Assembly: GCA_024280835.1 (NCBI GenBank)
Contig: JAJRPJ010000002.1
Coordinates: 1-64,000, forward strand
Length of the DNA stretch: 64,000 bases
Reading direction: 5' to 3'
Source: Candidatus Zixiibacteriota bacterium
Lineage (GTDB): Bacteria; Zixibacteria; MSB-5A5; GN15; JACZUZ01
The notes beneath the pieces were generated by a model. The model was not told the DNA's origin. It did no database searches and worked only from the letters and a program-made list of their open reading frames with translations. Position 1 is the stretch's first letter. Each line of letters opens with the position of its first letter. The position numbers were made by a program, and so were the translations under genes. Below are positions 35,941 to 44,609 of the stretch, piece by piece.

Positions 35941-36579
35941 ATGACTAAAACTGAAAGACTGTTCCATATAGTTAACTATTTGCGGGTGAAAAAATCCGCA
36001 TCTATTGAAGAATTGACAGATGAGTGTGGCGTGAGTAGCCGCACTGTTTATCGAGACGTACTCAATCTTGAGGATATGAGCATCGTTGGCAAGGGTAAAA
36101 AGGGCTGGGAGCTTAACGTTTCTCGCTCTGGTGGTTACAATATGACCGCTGATGAAGCCGCGATTATCTTGTTTTCCTTGGGAACCACACCGTTGGTCGA
36201 TTTGCCGTATTTCAAGGCGAAAGTCAAGAATATCGGTTTGCGTATCCAAAAAGCTTTTTCTTTGGGTGACCGTGATCCTTTTTCAGACAATGTTGCTCGT
36301 CTGGAAAACAAGACCGGAACACCGGCTGCGCGCAAATCGATTCCAGCCTCTGCGAAGCATATTGAGGCTTACTGGAAATTCATGAATGGCAACCGCAGGG
36401 TTAAAGTCAGCGTGAAACGTCCAGGCAAACGCAACGCAGATTCAATTATCGCCTTTCCAGAAGGTTTGGGCCACTCAGGTGGTAAATGGTGGTTTGAGTT
36501 GTACGATCGCGATGCCGACAAAAAGCACCGCATTGACGTTGCCAAAGTGACAGCGGTTGTTCCGTTTCGTCGCAAGTAG
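35941..36579 (+). CDS. HTH_11 (DeoR-like) regulator
   Basis: 212 residues from ATG 35941, eight bases after AAGGGAG; a GTG nine bases upstream is too close to that site. The N-terminal HTH (TERLFHIVNYLRVKKSASIEE, VSSRTVYRDVLNLEDM) is followed by a helical section resembling the first part of WYL regulators (MTADEAAIILFSLGTTPLVD). A short basic C-terminal domain follows (GKWWFELYDRDADKKHRIDV). The WYL core is reduced or absent, so it may be a shortened paralogue of the upstream regulator. Ends in a strong terminator. Confidence 0.85.
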   Translation: MTKTERLFHIVNYLRVKKSASIEELTDECGVSSRTVYRDVLNLEDMSIVGKGKKGWELNVSRSGGYNMTADEAAIILFSLGTTPLVDLPYFKAKVKNIGLRIQKAFSLGDRDPFSDNVARLENKTGTPAARKSIPASAKHIEAYWKFMNGNRRVKVSVKRPGKRNADSIIAFPEGLGHSGGKWWFELYDRDADKKHRIDVAKVTAVVPFRRK

Positions 36580-36628
36580 TCGTCAGCAAGTTTTGTAATT
36601 TGATTTGCCTTTTTGGCTCTAAGTAGAT

Positions 36629-36664
36629 AGGCGCCTCAATAATGGATTATTGAGGCGCCTTTTT
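36629..36664 (+). terminator. Rho-independent terminator
   Basis: 15-bp stem with arms 36629-36643 and 36646-36660 (AGGCGCCTCAATAAT and its complement), then TTTT. Directly after the HTH_11 regulator. Confidence 0.92.
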
Positions 36665-36743
36665 CTTGTCTGTCGACATGAATTACGCTACTTTTGTGAC
36701 GGTAAGTCTCCTGGACCTTCTTCGTAATTAATTGAGTGAGAGC

Positions 36744-38024
36744 ATGCGAAATCTATTAGTCATCTTTGAAAATTCAACCAGTAAAACCCATTCAATGAGC
36801 AAAAGATATGGGTCGTTAGCGGACTTACGCCCGATTTTCTGTTTACGCACAGGTATGCAGGCCCTTTGGCAAAGACTCAAAGGCCTGTTTCCAGGGTTTG
36901 ACCTACAATTTATTTGCCGCCCAGAAGTGGCGCATGTTTGCCTGCGGGAGACTGGCTTAGCTCCCAATCATATTGAGTCCAGATCATACGAGCGAATAAT
37001 CTTCATCGACGCCAGCGCTCGCCCAAGCGCCGATTTCATTAGCGAATTACTGCAAATCGGCCATTCGCAATCTTTCAGCTCTGCAGGCAGAATTGTCGCA
37101 GTAGCGCTCGTAGGAAAAGAAACAGAACTTGCCAGCTCTGTCGCTGAAGCTCTGTCGCCAAAAGCTACCGATAGCTCAACCGTCTCAGAATTGCCTTTTG
37201 ATAAGTTACAATCCTCAAAGGTTGATGTGCGGCGTTATGAGTACATTTGGGATTTGATGCTAGCGAACCCCGAAAACCTATGCGAAGACTACGACCAAGC
37301 TCTCAGTGATCTTGGTGCAAGTAGTGAATTCAATCTCGCGGAGCGACTGGAAGGTTCCAAAATTATTGGAGTGGGGCAAGTCTTCATCCATCCAACAGCA
37401 ACCGTTCTTCCTGGAGTCGTTTTCGACTCAACTTCGGGGCCAATTTACATCGATGAAGGCGTGCACATCGAGCCAACGACCTATATAGTCGGGCCGTTTT
37501 ATGCAGGAATAAATTGCAAGCTCCTCGGCGGAAAGCTCGCTGGGGCTTCTTTGGGGCCTGTTTGCCAAATTGCTGGAGAATTGGAAGAGTCGGTTTTGCA
37601 GGGATATGTCAACAAACACCATGCAGGATTCATCGGACATAGCTATATTGGGGAATGGGTCAACTTTGGCGCCATGACCACCAACTCCGATTTGAAGAAC
37701 AATTACTCTTCGGTTCGAGTAGACATAGACAACGAATTACTGGATTCAAACTCCAACAAAATCGGCTCATTTATCGGTGATCATACAAAATTCGGCATCG
37801 GGACTTTGCTCAATACAGGAATCAATATTGGTATCTTTTGTAACATCTTTGGTGGAACCTTAATTGCCGATAAATCAGTGCCGTCATACAGTTGGGGGAA
37901 AGGCGGTAGTTGGGACAAGCATGATGTCGAAAAGGCGCTGCAAACCGCCAAACGAGCGATGGTCCGCCGCCAGAGAGAGTTGTCTGAGGATGACATCAAG
38001 TTGATACGCTCATTAAGCCCATAA
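36744..38024 (+). CDS. GlmU-like putative sugar nucleotidyltransferase
   Basis: 426 residues from ATG 36744; TTG 36732 is also possible. The N-terminal third (LLVIFENSTSKTHSMSKRYG, LADLRPIFCLRTGM) is a divergent nucleotidyltransferase-like domain. The C-terminal left-handed beta-helix carries the family signature VFIHPTATVLPGVVFDSTSGP, PTTYIVGPFYAG, GPVCQIAGELEESVLQGYVNKHHAGFIG (read as separate turns) and DLKNNYSSVRV. This matches the GlmU-family putative sugar nucleotidyltransferases common in the FCB group. It probably activates or acetylates a sugar for the envelope. Confidence 0.9.
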   Translation: MRNLLVIFENSTSKTHSMSKRYGSLADLRPIFCLRTGMQALWQRLKGLFPGFDLQFICRPEVAHVCLRETGLAPNHIESRSYERIIFIDASARPSADFISELLQIGHSQSFSSAGRIVAVALVGKETELASSVAEALSPKATDSSTVSELPFDKLQSSKVDVRRYEYIWDLMLANPENLCEDYDQALSDLGASSEFNLAERLEGSKIIGVGQVFIHPTATVLPGVVFDSTSGPIYIDEGVHIEPTTYIVGPFYAGINCKLLGGKLAGASLGPVCQIAGELEESVLQGYVNKHHAGFIGHSYIGEWVNFGAMTTNSDLKNNYSSVRVDIDNELLDSNSNKIGSFIGDHTKFGIGTLLNTGINIGIFCNIFGGTLIADKSVPSYSWGKGGSWDKHDVEKALQTAKRAMVRRQRELSEDDIKLIRSLSP

Positions 38025-38112
38025 GAAACTACTTTAACCTAATTCAGGCTCAAATGCTACAAGATACTACCTGCAAACTACTACACAGAAAACAGAGAGA
38101 GGATAATTACAG

Positions 38113-38691
38113 ATGAAAGTTCTACAAAAAATCAAATTGAATAACTCGGTATTTCTTGTCCTAAGTCTCATGATATTGACAGCTATCACTGCTTGTTCAT
38201 CAAACGCCGAACAGGCCGCCATCACCACCGCTCCAGAGAAAACTCCGACAGATTCACCTAGTGAAGGGCAGCCGAAAGTTGACACAATTCCGATTGTCGA
38301 ATTACTCTCTGGTTTCGATTCATTTTTGCAACAAGGCTCCGAGAAAATCGACGCCATAGTTTTTCTAGTGAACAAATATGATCCAGGCTTGTGCTACGGT
38401 ATGCCAAGTCCTATCCCTGATGAAATCGTGAATGGCGCTATGGCGAGAAGCCCACTCTTAGTGGAGTTTATTCGCAACACTTTTTCAGTTGAGTCAGATT
38501 TCCAGATTTTCATAAAGATACGCCAACTTTTAGTTATCAAACTACGACAATCAGGAGCAGGGGCCTACGAGTACTATTTGATTGATGGTCGCTGTTGCGA
38601 TATTCTGCGTTTTCACGGAGAGTTAAAGTTGAATGAGGGTGTGTTTATGGACGCCTTGTTAGATCGAAACATCGAAAACGTTCCTTGCTAA
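38113..38691 (+). CDS. Hypothetical lipoprotein
   Basis: 192 residues. The signal ends in the lipobox ITAC (MILTAITACSS), followed by a Thr/Pro/Glu spacer. The mature domain has four further cysteines, two adjacent in DGRCCDIL. GAGAGAGGA lies just before the ATG. No family recognised. Follows the GlmU-like gene by about 90 bases. Confidence 0.78.
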   Translation: MKVLQKIKLNNSVFLVLSLMILTAITACSSNAEQAAITTAPEKTPTDSPSEGQPKVDTIPIVELLSGFDSFLQQGSEKIDAIVFLVNKYDPGLCYGMPSPIPDEIVNGAMARSPLLVEFIRNTFSVESDFQIFIKIRQLLVIKLRQSGAGAYEYYLIDGRCCDILRFHGELKLNEGVFMDALLDRNIENVPC

Positions 38692-39273
38692 CACAGCAAG
38701 TACGGCTCCCCAATAATCTGTAGTACAAGCCATTTACATGGGATAGCTCATGTAAATGTTTAGTTGAGCGTCGCTGAATGTGTGCGTTGGAATTTGACTT
38801 TACACTCGTTGCGTATTAGTATACATGTGGACGTGATTATACAAGGAGACATTTCCGCAGATACACTCCGATTAAGATACCGATCGGAGCGCTGTCATAT
38901 GCCTCTATATTACACTGAAACGCTTCAGCTCTTTGAGATTGGAGTGTGAATCATGTACGGCCGTCAGCGTGAAGAAAGTATTTTACTTAGCGCCGAATGC
39001 CAACCAAGCATTGATTCCCACATTTCAATATCTTCTTTCAAATTAAATCCTCTTAACAATCTTCGCTTATCACTTACACCAAAAACTAGTTTGGCTTCAT
39101 TGAAGCATTGGTTAGTTCTTTCACTGTATGTTTTTTTGAATGTATCGCTGTATCTCTCACTGTTGTTTACGGCGCTCGGAGCGTCGCACGCAATCTCTTT
39201 TAGCTCTCTCAAAATAGATTATCCTCACGATGGATCATGTGGGTGATTCTCTGAACGAAAAATGGAGGCAGTA
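38692..39273. other. Intergenic region with hairpin and doubtful ORFs
   Basis: 582 bases. A hairpin CATTTACATG / CATGTAAATG (38731-38740, 38749-38758) probably ends the lipoprotein transcript. A plus-strand frame 38953-39246 (97 codons, one hydrophobic segment, GGAG eight bases before ATG) overlaps a minus-strand frame. Neither resembles a known protein. Confidence 0.4.
38731..38758 (+). terminator. Possible terminator hairpin
   Basis: 10-bp stem with 8-base loop followed by TTTAG. Forty bases after the lipoprotein stop. Confidence 0.4.
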
Positions 39274-40803
39274 ATGGCACAGATTGAAAAGTTGACAGGA
39301 TCAAATCCATTGAAAATTCTTATCGCCGCGCCAGAGATGGCGCCATTCGCCAAGGCTGGTGAGCTGGGCGATGTAATTTCAGCCATTAGTGGAAGAATGT
39401 CTTTGGCAGGTAATGATGTCAAAGTCTTCATGCCCAAGTACAGCTCAGTCTATCAAACTGGAATCGCTGGCCAAACAAGCTCCGAATCACTTACCATTTC
39501 AATCAATGGCGTGGACTATCCTCTGCGTTGGGAAACCTATCAAGATAAATCCTCAGGATTGGATATTGTCTTTGTCATTAACGATGACTTGTATCATCGT
39601 CCCAATATCTACACTGACTGCAATACTGGTTTAGATTATGATGACAATGACGTGCGCTATATTTTCCTTTGTCGGGCGGTATTGGAAATCACTAAACAGA
39701 TGGATTGGCGTCCAGATGTTATCCACTCCAATGAATGGCAAACAGCTTTGCTACCAGTTTATTTGAAAACGCTGTATGCGGACGATTCATTCTTCACAGA
39801 GACTCTCACCTTGCTAACTTTCCAAAATGTGGCCTCGCAGGGTGTTTTCAAGAAAGAGTCACTACTAAAGCTTGGAATACCAAGTCACTACTTGGACGAT
39901 CCGACTGTTTTCACCGCTCGTGGCCAGATGAATATTCTCAAAGCGGGAATACGCTTTGCAGATAAAATCAACACTGTCTCTGAGCGATACGCCACCGAAG
40001 TTCAAACAGTGGAATACGGTTATGGGCTCCAACGCGCTTTGCGTGAGCGCAATGCGGATTTGATGGGAACTCTCAATGGAGTTGATTTTACCGATTGGAA
40101 TCCGGGCGAGGATGAACTAGTTGCGCAAAAATTCGACAATAATCACTTGGCCCTCAGGACCAGAAACAAATCAGCTCTACAAAGAGAAGTTGGTCTGCCT
40201 GTACGCAATAAGCACGCGCTAATCAGCATGGTTGCCACACATGACGACCAGAGTGGTGTGGAGTTGTTTCTCGATGTGGCCGAGGATATTTTCAAGTCTG
40301 AAGTTCAATTAGTAGTCTTTGGTGACAATAAGTACGCCACCGAACTTGAGGCGCTCCAGAAGAGTTTCCCCAAACAATTCCGCTTTGTAAAGTCATATGA
40401 CCAGCGCTTGTTGCATTTGTTCATGGCAGGTAGTGACATGTTTCTGATGCCCGCACGTTCGGAGCCATGTGGAGTGAATCAAATGTATGCCCTGCGGTAT
40501 GGCGCTGTGCCAATCGTCCGTGAAACTGGCGGTCTAGCTGACTCAATTATTGAATGTAACACCGAACAACAAACAGGTTCAGGATTCATTTTCAAAGCAT
40601 TCAGCTCCGACGAACTATTTGAGGCGCTGACTCGCGCACAGAAACTCTATGCAGAGAAACCCGACTGGAGAAAACTCCAAAAGCGCTGCATGACTCAGGA
40701 CTTCTCTTGGAACACCGCCACAAGCCGCTACCAAGACTTCTATCGAACAACATGCGCCGCAAAGGATACACAAAGGACTTTCAAAGGAGCCACAGCGGTA
40801 TAA
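39274..40803 (+). CDS. glgA: Glycogen/starch synthase (GT5)
   Basis: 509 residues from ATG 39274, which has GGAGG five bases upstream; the ATG at 39262 lies within that site. The N-terminal starch-synthase catalytic domain begins ILIAAPEMAPFAKAGELGDV, where most GlgA proteins read KTGGLADV: the Lys is kept but one Gly and the Ala differ. Further motifs are DVIHSNEWQTALLPVYL and, at the donor site, RSEPCGVNQMYALRYGAVPIVRETGGL. It adds glucose from ADP- or UDP-glucose to glycogen. No other glycogen gene is nearby. Followed by a hairpin. Confidence 0.92.
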   Translation: MAQIEKLTGSNPLKILIAAPEMAPFAKAGELGDVISAISGRMSLAGNDVKVFMPKYSSVYQTGIAGQTSSESLTISINGVDYPLRWETYQDKSSGLDIVFVINDDLYHRPNIYTDCNTGLDYDDNDVRYIFLCRAVLEITKQMDWRPDVIHSNEWQTALLPVYLKTLYADDSFFTETLTLLTFQNVASQGVFKKESLLKLGIPSHYLDDPTVFTARGQMNILKAGIRFADKINTVSERYATEVQTVEYGYGLQRALRERNADLMGTLNGVDFTDWNPGEDELVAQKFDNNHLALRTRNKSALQREVGLPVRNKHALISMVATHDDQSGVELFLDVAEDIFKSEVQLVVFGDNKYATELEALQKSFPKQFRFVKSYDQRLLHLFMAGSDMFLMPARSEPCGVNQMYALRYGAVPIVRETGGLADSIIECNTEQQTGSGFIFKAFSSDELFEALTRAQKLYAEKPDWRKLQKRCMTQDFSWNTATSRYQDFYRTTCAAKDTQRTFKGATAV

Positions 40804-40855
40804 GTCTATATAGCGGCACGTAGAGTCTGCGCCATACTGACGATTAATTGTATCA

Positions 40856-40891
40856 AAGGTCTGCCCGCTCGCCAAAGAGTGGGCAGACCTT
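40856..40891 (+). terminator. Terminator hairpin after glgA
   Basis: Arms AAGGTCTGCCC (40856-40866) and GGGCAGACCTT (40881-40891). The loop can extend the stem by a G-T and three further pairs. It is followed by TCATGTTTCTC, a poor T-run. Confidence 0.65.
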
Positions 40892-40910
40892 CATGTTTCT
40901 CATACTTGGC

Positions 40911-41864
40911 ATGTCGATACTTGGGGAAAAAATCAAATTGAAGAATTACAGTTATGTGTTTACCTTGACGCTCACGATAATTCTCACTGGAGCGCAACTG
41001 TCTCTTGGAGAGGAATCTTGTCGTCTGCTCTCAACTGACTTTGGCAAGGTTGCTCAAGAAAACCGCAACCAAGACAAATGGCCAATTGATAGTCTGATAC
41101 GTTTTCTTTCAGGCCCAGCGCTAGCGCTAAGCCCTGCGAGGGTCATGCAGGATGGTGAATCACAACAGTGTTTTTCATATCAAGAGATGCTTTCGGCCAA
41201 AACTTTCCAAAACATTCTACTCGAACTCAATAGCCTTGATACTGTTCTGGACTCCCAATGGAAGAAGTTCATTGATGCTTGTAATGTGCTGACGTGTGAG
41301 AGCATTATTGAACTTGGTAAACCTGTTGAATGTCCCAAAGAACGTCTAAACAGTTTTATTGAAGGAGCTCGACTGGCCGCTTTGCAAGCTGTGATTTACG
41401 ATCCAAGATATGTGCGACTGGATACTATCGGCGGTGACCCAGACCCAAGTCGAGGTGTTTGCAGTGATGTAGTTGTCCGAGGATTGCGAAAGGCTGGGTT
41501 TGACCTTCAGAGCCTAGTGCATAGTGATATGAAGCTTAATCCCAAGAGATACCCACTAGCTACTTGGAATCAAACAAAGCCTGATCGAAACATTGACCAT
41601 CGCCGAGTCCTAAACCTAATGGCCTATTTTAAGGGAAATGAATCTGAGTTTGCTACACTTGATTCGTTAAGTAGCGATTTTCAGCCAGGAGACATTGTCG
41701 CTTGGAACTTGAGAAGTGGAAACGGATTTCTGGCGCATATTGGAGTCGTCTCGGATCGCAAAGGTGACAATGGGTACTTGGTTATTCACCACCTCGGTGG
41801 TCAAGGCGAAGAGGCCGATGTGCTACTAAGATGGCCCAGAATCGGACACTTTCGCCTACGATAG
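40911..41864 (+). CDS. DUF1287 family exported protein
   Basis: About 317 residues from ATG 40911; the start is uncertain. TTG 40938 gives a tidier signal peptide (KNYSYVFTLTLTIILTG), and a TTG at 40848 lies before the glgA hairpin. The C-terminal ~200 residues show the DUF1287 pattern: GVCSDVVVRGLRKAGFDLQ, HSDM, NIDHRRVLNLMAYF, FQPGDIVAWNL, LAHIGVVSD, IHHLGGQ and the end IGHFRLR. Cys, His and Asp are placed as in NlpC/P60-like hydrolases, so a cell-wall or peptide hydrolase is likely. Confidence 0.88.
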   Translation: MSILGEKIKLKNYSYVFTLTLTIILTGAQLSLGEESCRLLSTDFGKVAQENRNQDKWPIDSLIRFLSGPALALSPARVMQDGESQQCFSYQEMLSAKTFQNILLELNSLDTVLDSQWKKFIDACNVLTCESIIELGKPVECPKERLNSFIEGARLAALQAVIYDPRYVRLDTIGGDPDPSRGVCSDVVVRGLRKAGFDLQSLVHSDMKLNPKRYPLATWNQTKPDRNIDHRRVLNLMAYFKGNESEFATLDSLSSDFQPGDIVAWNLRSGNGFLAHIGVVSDRKGDNGYLVIHHLGGQGEEADVLLRWPRIGHFRLR

Positions 41865-41917
41865 TACCAAGCAAAAATGAAGCTAGAGTCCAGAGTCGAA
41901 TCGGGGAGTCCCACAGA

Positions 41918-42571
41918 ATGACAGGTAAGACGATTCCAAACATCGCTAAATGGCTTTTTCTCGCCGCTATATACTGTACTTCTCCAAGTGCATATTGTGA
42001 TGAATTAGGCGCCATAAGAGGGACAGTCAGGGATACAGTAACAGGCGAGCGATTAGAAAATGTTTACATAATTATTCAGGGGATAGATACCGTGGTAACC
42101 ACCGATTCTTTGGGGCGCTATGAACTTGGCGGAATCGATCCTGAAAGATATGACGTCATGTGCTATGGCTCTGGATATGACACGAGCATGTGGGTGGGTG
42201 TTCCAATTTACTACTCTCTCATATCAGACGTAGACTACTTTTTGCAACCATGCGCCTCTTCAGATTCTTGTGGGAGAGAAAACGTTCTTTTTGGCGAATT
42301 GTTAATCTCTGTTTGCTTCCCTCCATTTGGCGACTACTCTGGTACTGTGACCGATGAAAACGGCCAACCAATAGCTGGAGCAGTAATTGACTTTATCGAG
42401 GCCGACACCATAGTGACATCAGACTCACTTGGGCAATACTTACTGAGTGTCTACGGCAGAAATGTGACAATACGTTGTTCAGCTGCGGGGTATCTCGCAA
42501 ATGTAGTTGGAGATGTTAAAATCAAGAGCTTGCCCAACTTGACCGTGAACTTTGTGCTATACACTGATTGA
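41918..42571 (+). CDS. Secreted protein with two carboxypeptidase-regulatory-like domains
   Basis: 217 residues from ATG 41918, nine bases after GGGGAG; longer frames overlap the DUF1287 gene. Signal peptide (WLFLAAIYCTSPSAYC). Two tandem beta-sandwich modules share the same signature: GAIRGTVRDTVTGERLENVYI with TTDSLGRYELGGIDP, and YSGTVTDENGQPIAGAVI with TSDSLGQYLLSV. A Cys-rich linker (QPCASSDSCG) joins them. Such domains bind or stabilise surface proteins; no catalytic part is present. Likely co-transcribed with the DUF1287 gene. Confidence 0.8.
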   Translation: MTGKTIPNIAKWLFLAAIYCTSPSAYCDELGAIRGTVRDTVTGERLENVYIIIQGIDTVVTTDSLGRYELGGIDPERYDVMCYGSGYDTSMWVGVPIYYSLISDVDYFLQPCASSDSCGRENVLFGELLISVCFPPFGDYSGTVTDENGQPIAGAVIDFIEADTIVTSDSLGQYLLSVYGRNVTIRCSAAGYLANVVGDVKIKSLPNLTVNFVLYTD

Positions 42572-42604
42572 TTTGGGTGGAGTGACTGTAATGACCTACG
42601 ATAC

Positions 42605-43144
42605 TCAAAAATAGAAATTTACAGTCAACAGTTGGGCAGTTGAGTAGTACGTTGATGATGCTCGAAGGTCAATTGAGGGCGAAACGTTCTTGTCTGTAAA
42701 AGTGATGTTCAACTGATATTCTCCTGCAATAGAAAGGTTTTCTGAGACAAAAAACTCTCCACCGAAAACAGGACTGAACATCTTGTCAATTCTAACTTTA
42801 GATTTTCCGGCAAGTATGTCTAACGCCGCACGGACGCCCGCAAATGGTCGAAAGTCACTTCCAATTCTTCCGTGATGAATCACTCCCAGCCCTGGGTTCC
42901 AGCGGATATTGCCGTTGCTCAATAAATCAGTCCTCCTTGCGGTGACACGTCTAAAGGCAAACGTAGGCTCAATGGAAATCGAATTCGAAACAAAAAAGCG
43001 AAACAAGAATATTGGATTAGAGTCGGTCACCGAAAGACCGATTCCTTTCTTGCGTGACTTTGCTGTCGCAGAGTTCGTAACGGTAAGCGAAGCGATTGCA
43101 ATGCTCATAAATACAATAGTTAGGAAGCGATATCTACGTTTCAT
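42605..43144 (-). CDS. Small outer-membrane beta-barrel protein
   Basis: 179 residues. Signal peptide with Ala-x-Ala end (TVTNSATA). The mature part alternates hydrophobic and polar residues (IFLFRFFVSNSISIEPTFAF, ISIAGEYQLNI-like ENLSIAGEYQLNITF) and ends in VNFYF with C-terminal Phe, the usual signal for barrel assembly. No named family recognised. Convergent with the preceding gene, and 20 bases after the next minus-strand gene. Confidence 0.72.
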   Translation of the reverse strand: MKRRYRFLTIVFMSIAIASLTVTNSATAKSRKKGIGLSVTDSNPIFLFRFFVSNSISIEPTFAFRRVTARRTDLLSNGNIRWNPGLGVIHHGRIGSDFRPFAGVRAALDILAGKSKVRIDKMFSPVFGGEFFVSENLSIAGEYQLNITFTDKNVSPSIDLRASSTYYSTAQLLTVNFYF

Positions 43145-43164
43145 TATTTCTCTCGAGAACTAGT

Positions 43165-43671
43165 TTATGGTTTATTCAAGTTTCTGCGAATTGCATCTGC
43201 CGCCGATGTCTTCCAAATATCTCCATGTTTGTAACTCAAATCTGATGCAACATATCGTATCCTATACAACCCATCGGGATAATCAGAAAGCGACAAGTCG
43301 ACGATCGTTTCTCCATCGTAGCGTATCTGGAAGATCAGTCCCTCAAGTGTTCGTCCATTATCATCGACGAGGAAGAGTCCCACTCTAAAGGTGCGTGAAG
43401 GTTCGGGGCGGGGTGGGCGAAAGTCAGAGCGAAAGCGAAAGTGTATTGTATCTTTTGTAGGGTTTGGAAAGGCGGGAGACATTTCGATAAATGGTGTCGT
43501 CCAATCTTGATAGTCTATTGGTCCAATTAGACTTCCTGATTCATCGGTGTATGTAATTCCCGAAATCCCTTGACGCAGCAAAGTCGGATCGACAGGTGAA
43601 TCAACGCAAGACAGCACAAGAAAAACGAGTAACATGAGAGATAATGTTGTCTGTGTTTTGGTAGTAGGCAC
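43165..43671 (-). CDS. Small lipoprotein with sorting-tail-like domain
   Basis: 168 residues from GTG 43671; ATG 43635 is also possible. The lipobox is LVLSC (MLLVFLVLSCVDSP). The domain after it contains MSPAFPNPTKDTIHFRF and DYPDGLYRIRYVASD, which parallel the YPNPF... and GIYFYRV elements of type IX-style sorting domains, here on a lipoprotein. Probably coupled with the barrel gene 20 bases downstream. Confidence 0.68.
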   Translation of the reverse strand: MPTTKTQTTLSLMLLVFLVLSCVDSPVDPTLLRQGISGITYTDESGSLIGPIDYQDWTTPFIEMSPAFPNPTKDTIHFRFRSDFRPPRPEPSRTFRVGLFLVDDNGRTLEGLIFQIRYDGETIVDLSLSDYPDGLYRIRYVASDLSYKHGDIWKTSAADAIRRNLNKP

Positions 43672-44042
43672 TTGGCAATATCTGCCGCATCGGTCGGATT
43701 GTCAAGTCCAGTAGACCAAGCCTTCGTAATTGTGACGTTCTCAATATGTCAGGACAATGACAGACACCCACCTCTACTTCAAAATAGACCTCAACCCAAA
43801 TTCACTATCAAACTACACCAAGAATAGGGCAGAGCTTGTATGTGACGGCAAGTAATCGTCGGATATCTCAGATTAGCGCTACTCGACAAAAACACTACAA
43901 CATTCGTAACGCAGCGCACTGTATATGCAAAACGAACCCATTTTGAGGGCTTGAGTTGATTCCAAACGTCGAGATTGCCACGTTGCTACGCTCCACGCAA
44001 CGACTTTGGGGAGTGAACGGAAGTAAAGAGGCGCCAAGAAAC
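43672..44042. other. Gene-free region
   Basis: 371 bases between the small lipoprotein gene and the tRNA terminator. No gene, repeat or RNA was recognised. Confidence 0.4.
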
Positions 44043-44069
44043 AAAAAAGCCGAAACCGTGTTAGTTTCG
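44043..44069 (-). terminator. Rho-independent terminator of tRNA-Gly/tRNA-Cys
   Basis: On the minus strand: stem CGAAAC / GTTTCG with 7-base loop, followed by GCTTTTTTG. Lies ~50 bases past tRNA-Cys. Confidence 0.85.
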
Positions 44070-44120
44070 ACTACGTGAAAAATCAAGAAGGACTTGTTTA
44101 AAAGCTGGACTTGTTCAATC

Positions 44121-44195
44121 TGGAGGCGGCTCCCGGACTTGAACCGGGGAATGGGAGTTTTGCAGACTCCTGCCTTACCACTTGGCTAAGCCGCC
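44121..44195 (-). tRNA. tRNA-Cys (GCA), CCA encoded
   Basis: Cloverleaf read on the minus strand: acceptor GGCGGCT / AGCCGCC, anticodon GCA in loop CTGCAAA, T arm CCGGTTCAAGTCCGG, then T-CCA. The CCA end is encoded, unlike in the other two tRNAs here. Transcribed with tRNA-Gly. Confidence 0.96.
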
Positions 44196-44304
44196 CAGAA
44201 TTACTGCTGTCCAGAATAATTGCCGTCCAGATTAATTACCGTCTAGATGATATATCGGCAATTCAGACGATAACAAAGGTAACTTTTACAACAACATCAA
44301 AAAA

Positions 44305-44377
<73 letters not shown>

Positions 44378-44391
44378 GCTACCTGTGCGAC

Positions 44392-44419
44392 ATAATACAT
44401 AGAAATCCGCTATTGTCAA
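44392..44419 (-). promoter_or_regulatory. Sigma-70-type promoter of the tRNA unit
   Basis: Minus strand TTGACA (44414-44419), 16-base spacer, TATTAT (44392-44397). Transcription would start about 8 bases before tRNA-Gly. Confidence 0.85.
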
Positions 44420-44609
44420 CAACTCACCTATAACTTCTTTGGCCCGAGATGATTAACTCTAAACGAAAAGTGGGCTAATTCTATCTGAATCAGTAAAATC
44501 CTACCAAATCGCAACAAATGGCCACAAAGCGCCAAAATAGTTACCGCAAAACCCATGCCAGCGGGTTTGGATGTTGACTAAGGGCTTGGCGTCATAGATA
44601 CTGTAAGTC

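Noticed and set aside
38953-39246. 97-codon frame with one hydrophobic segment
   Set aside because: Plausible GGAG site, but a minus-strand frame overlaps it, composition is not coding-like, and no similarity is recognised. Left as uncertain in the intergenic entry.
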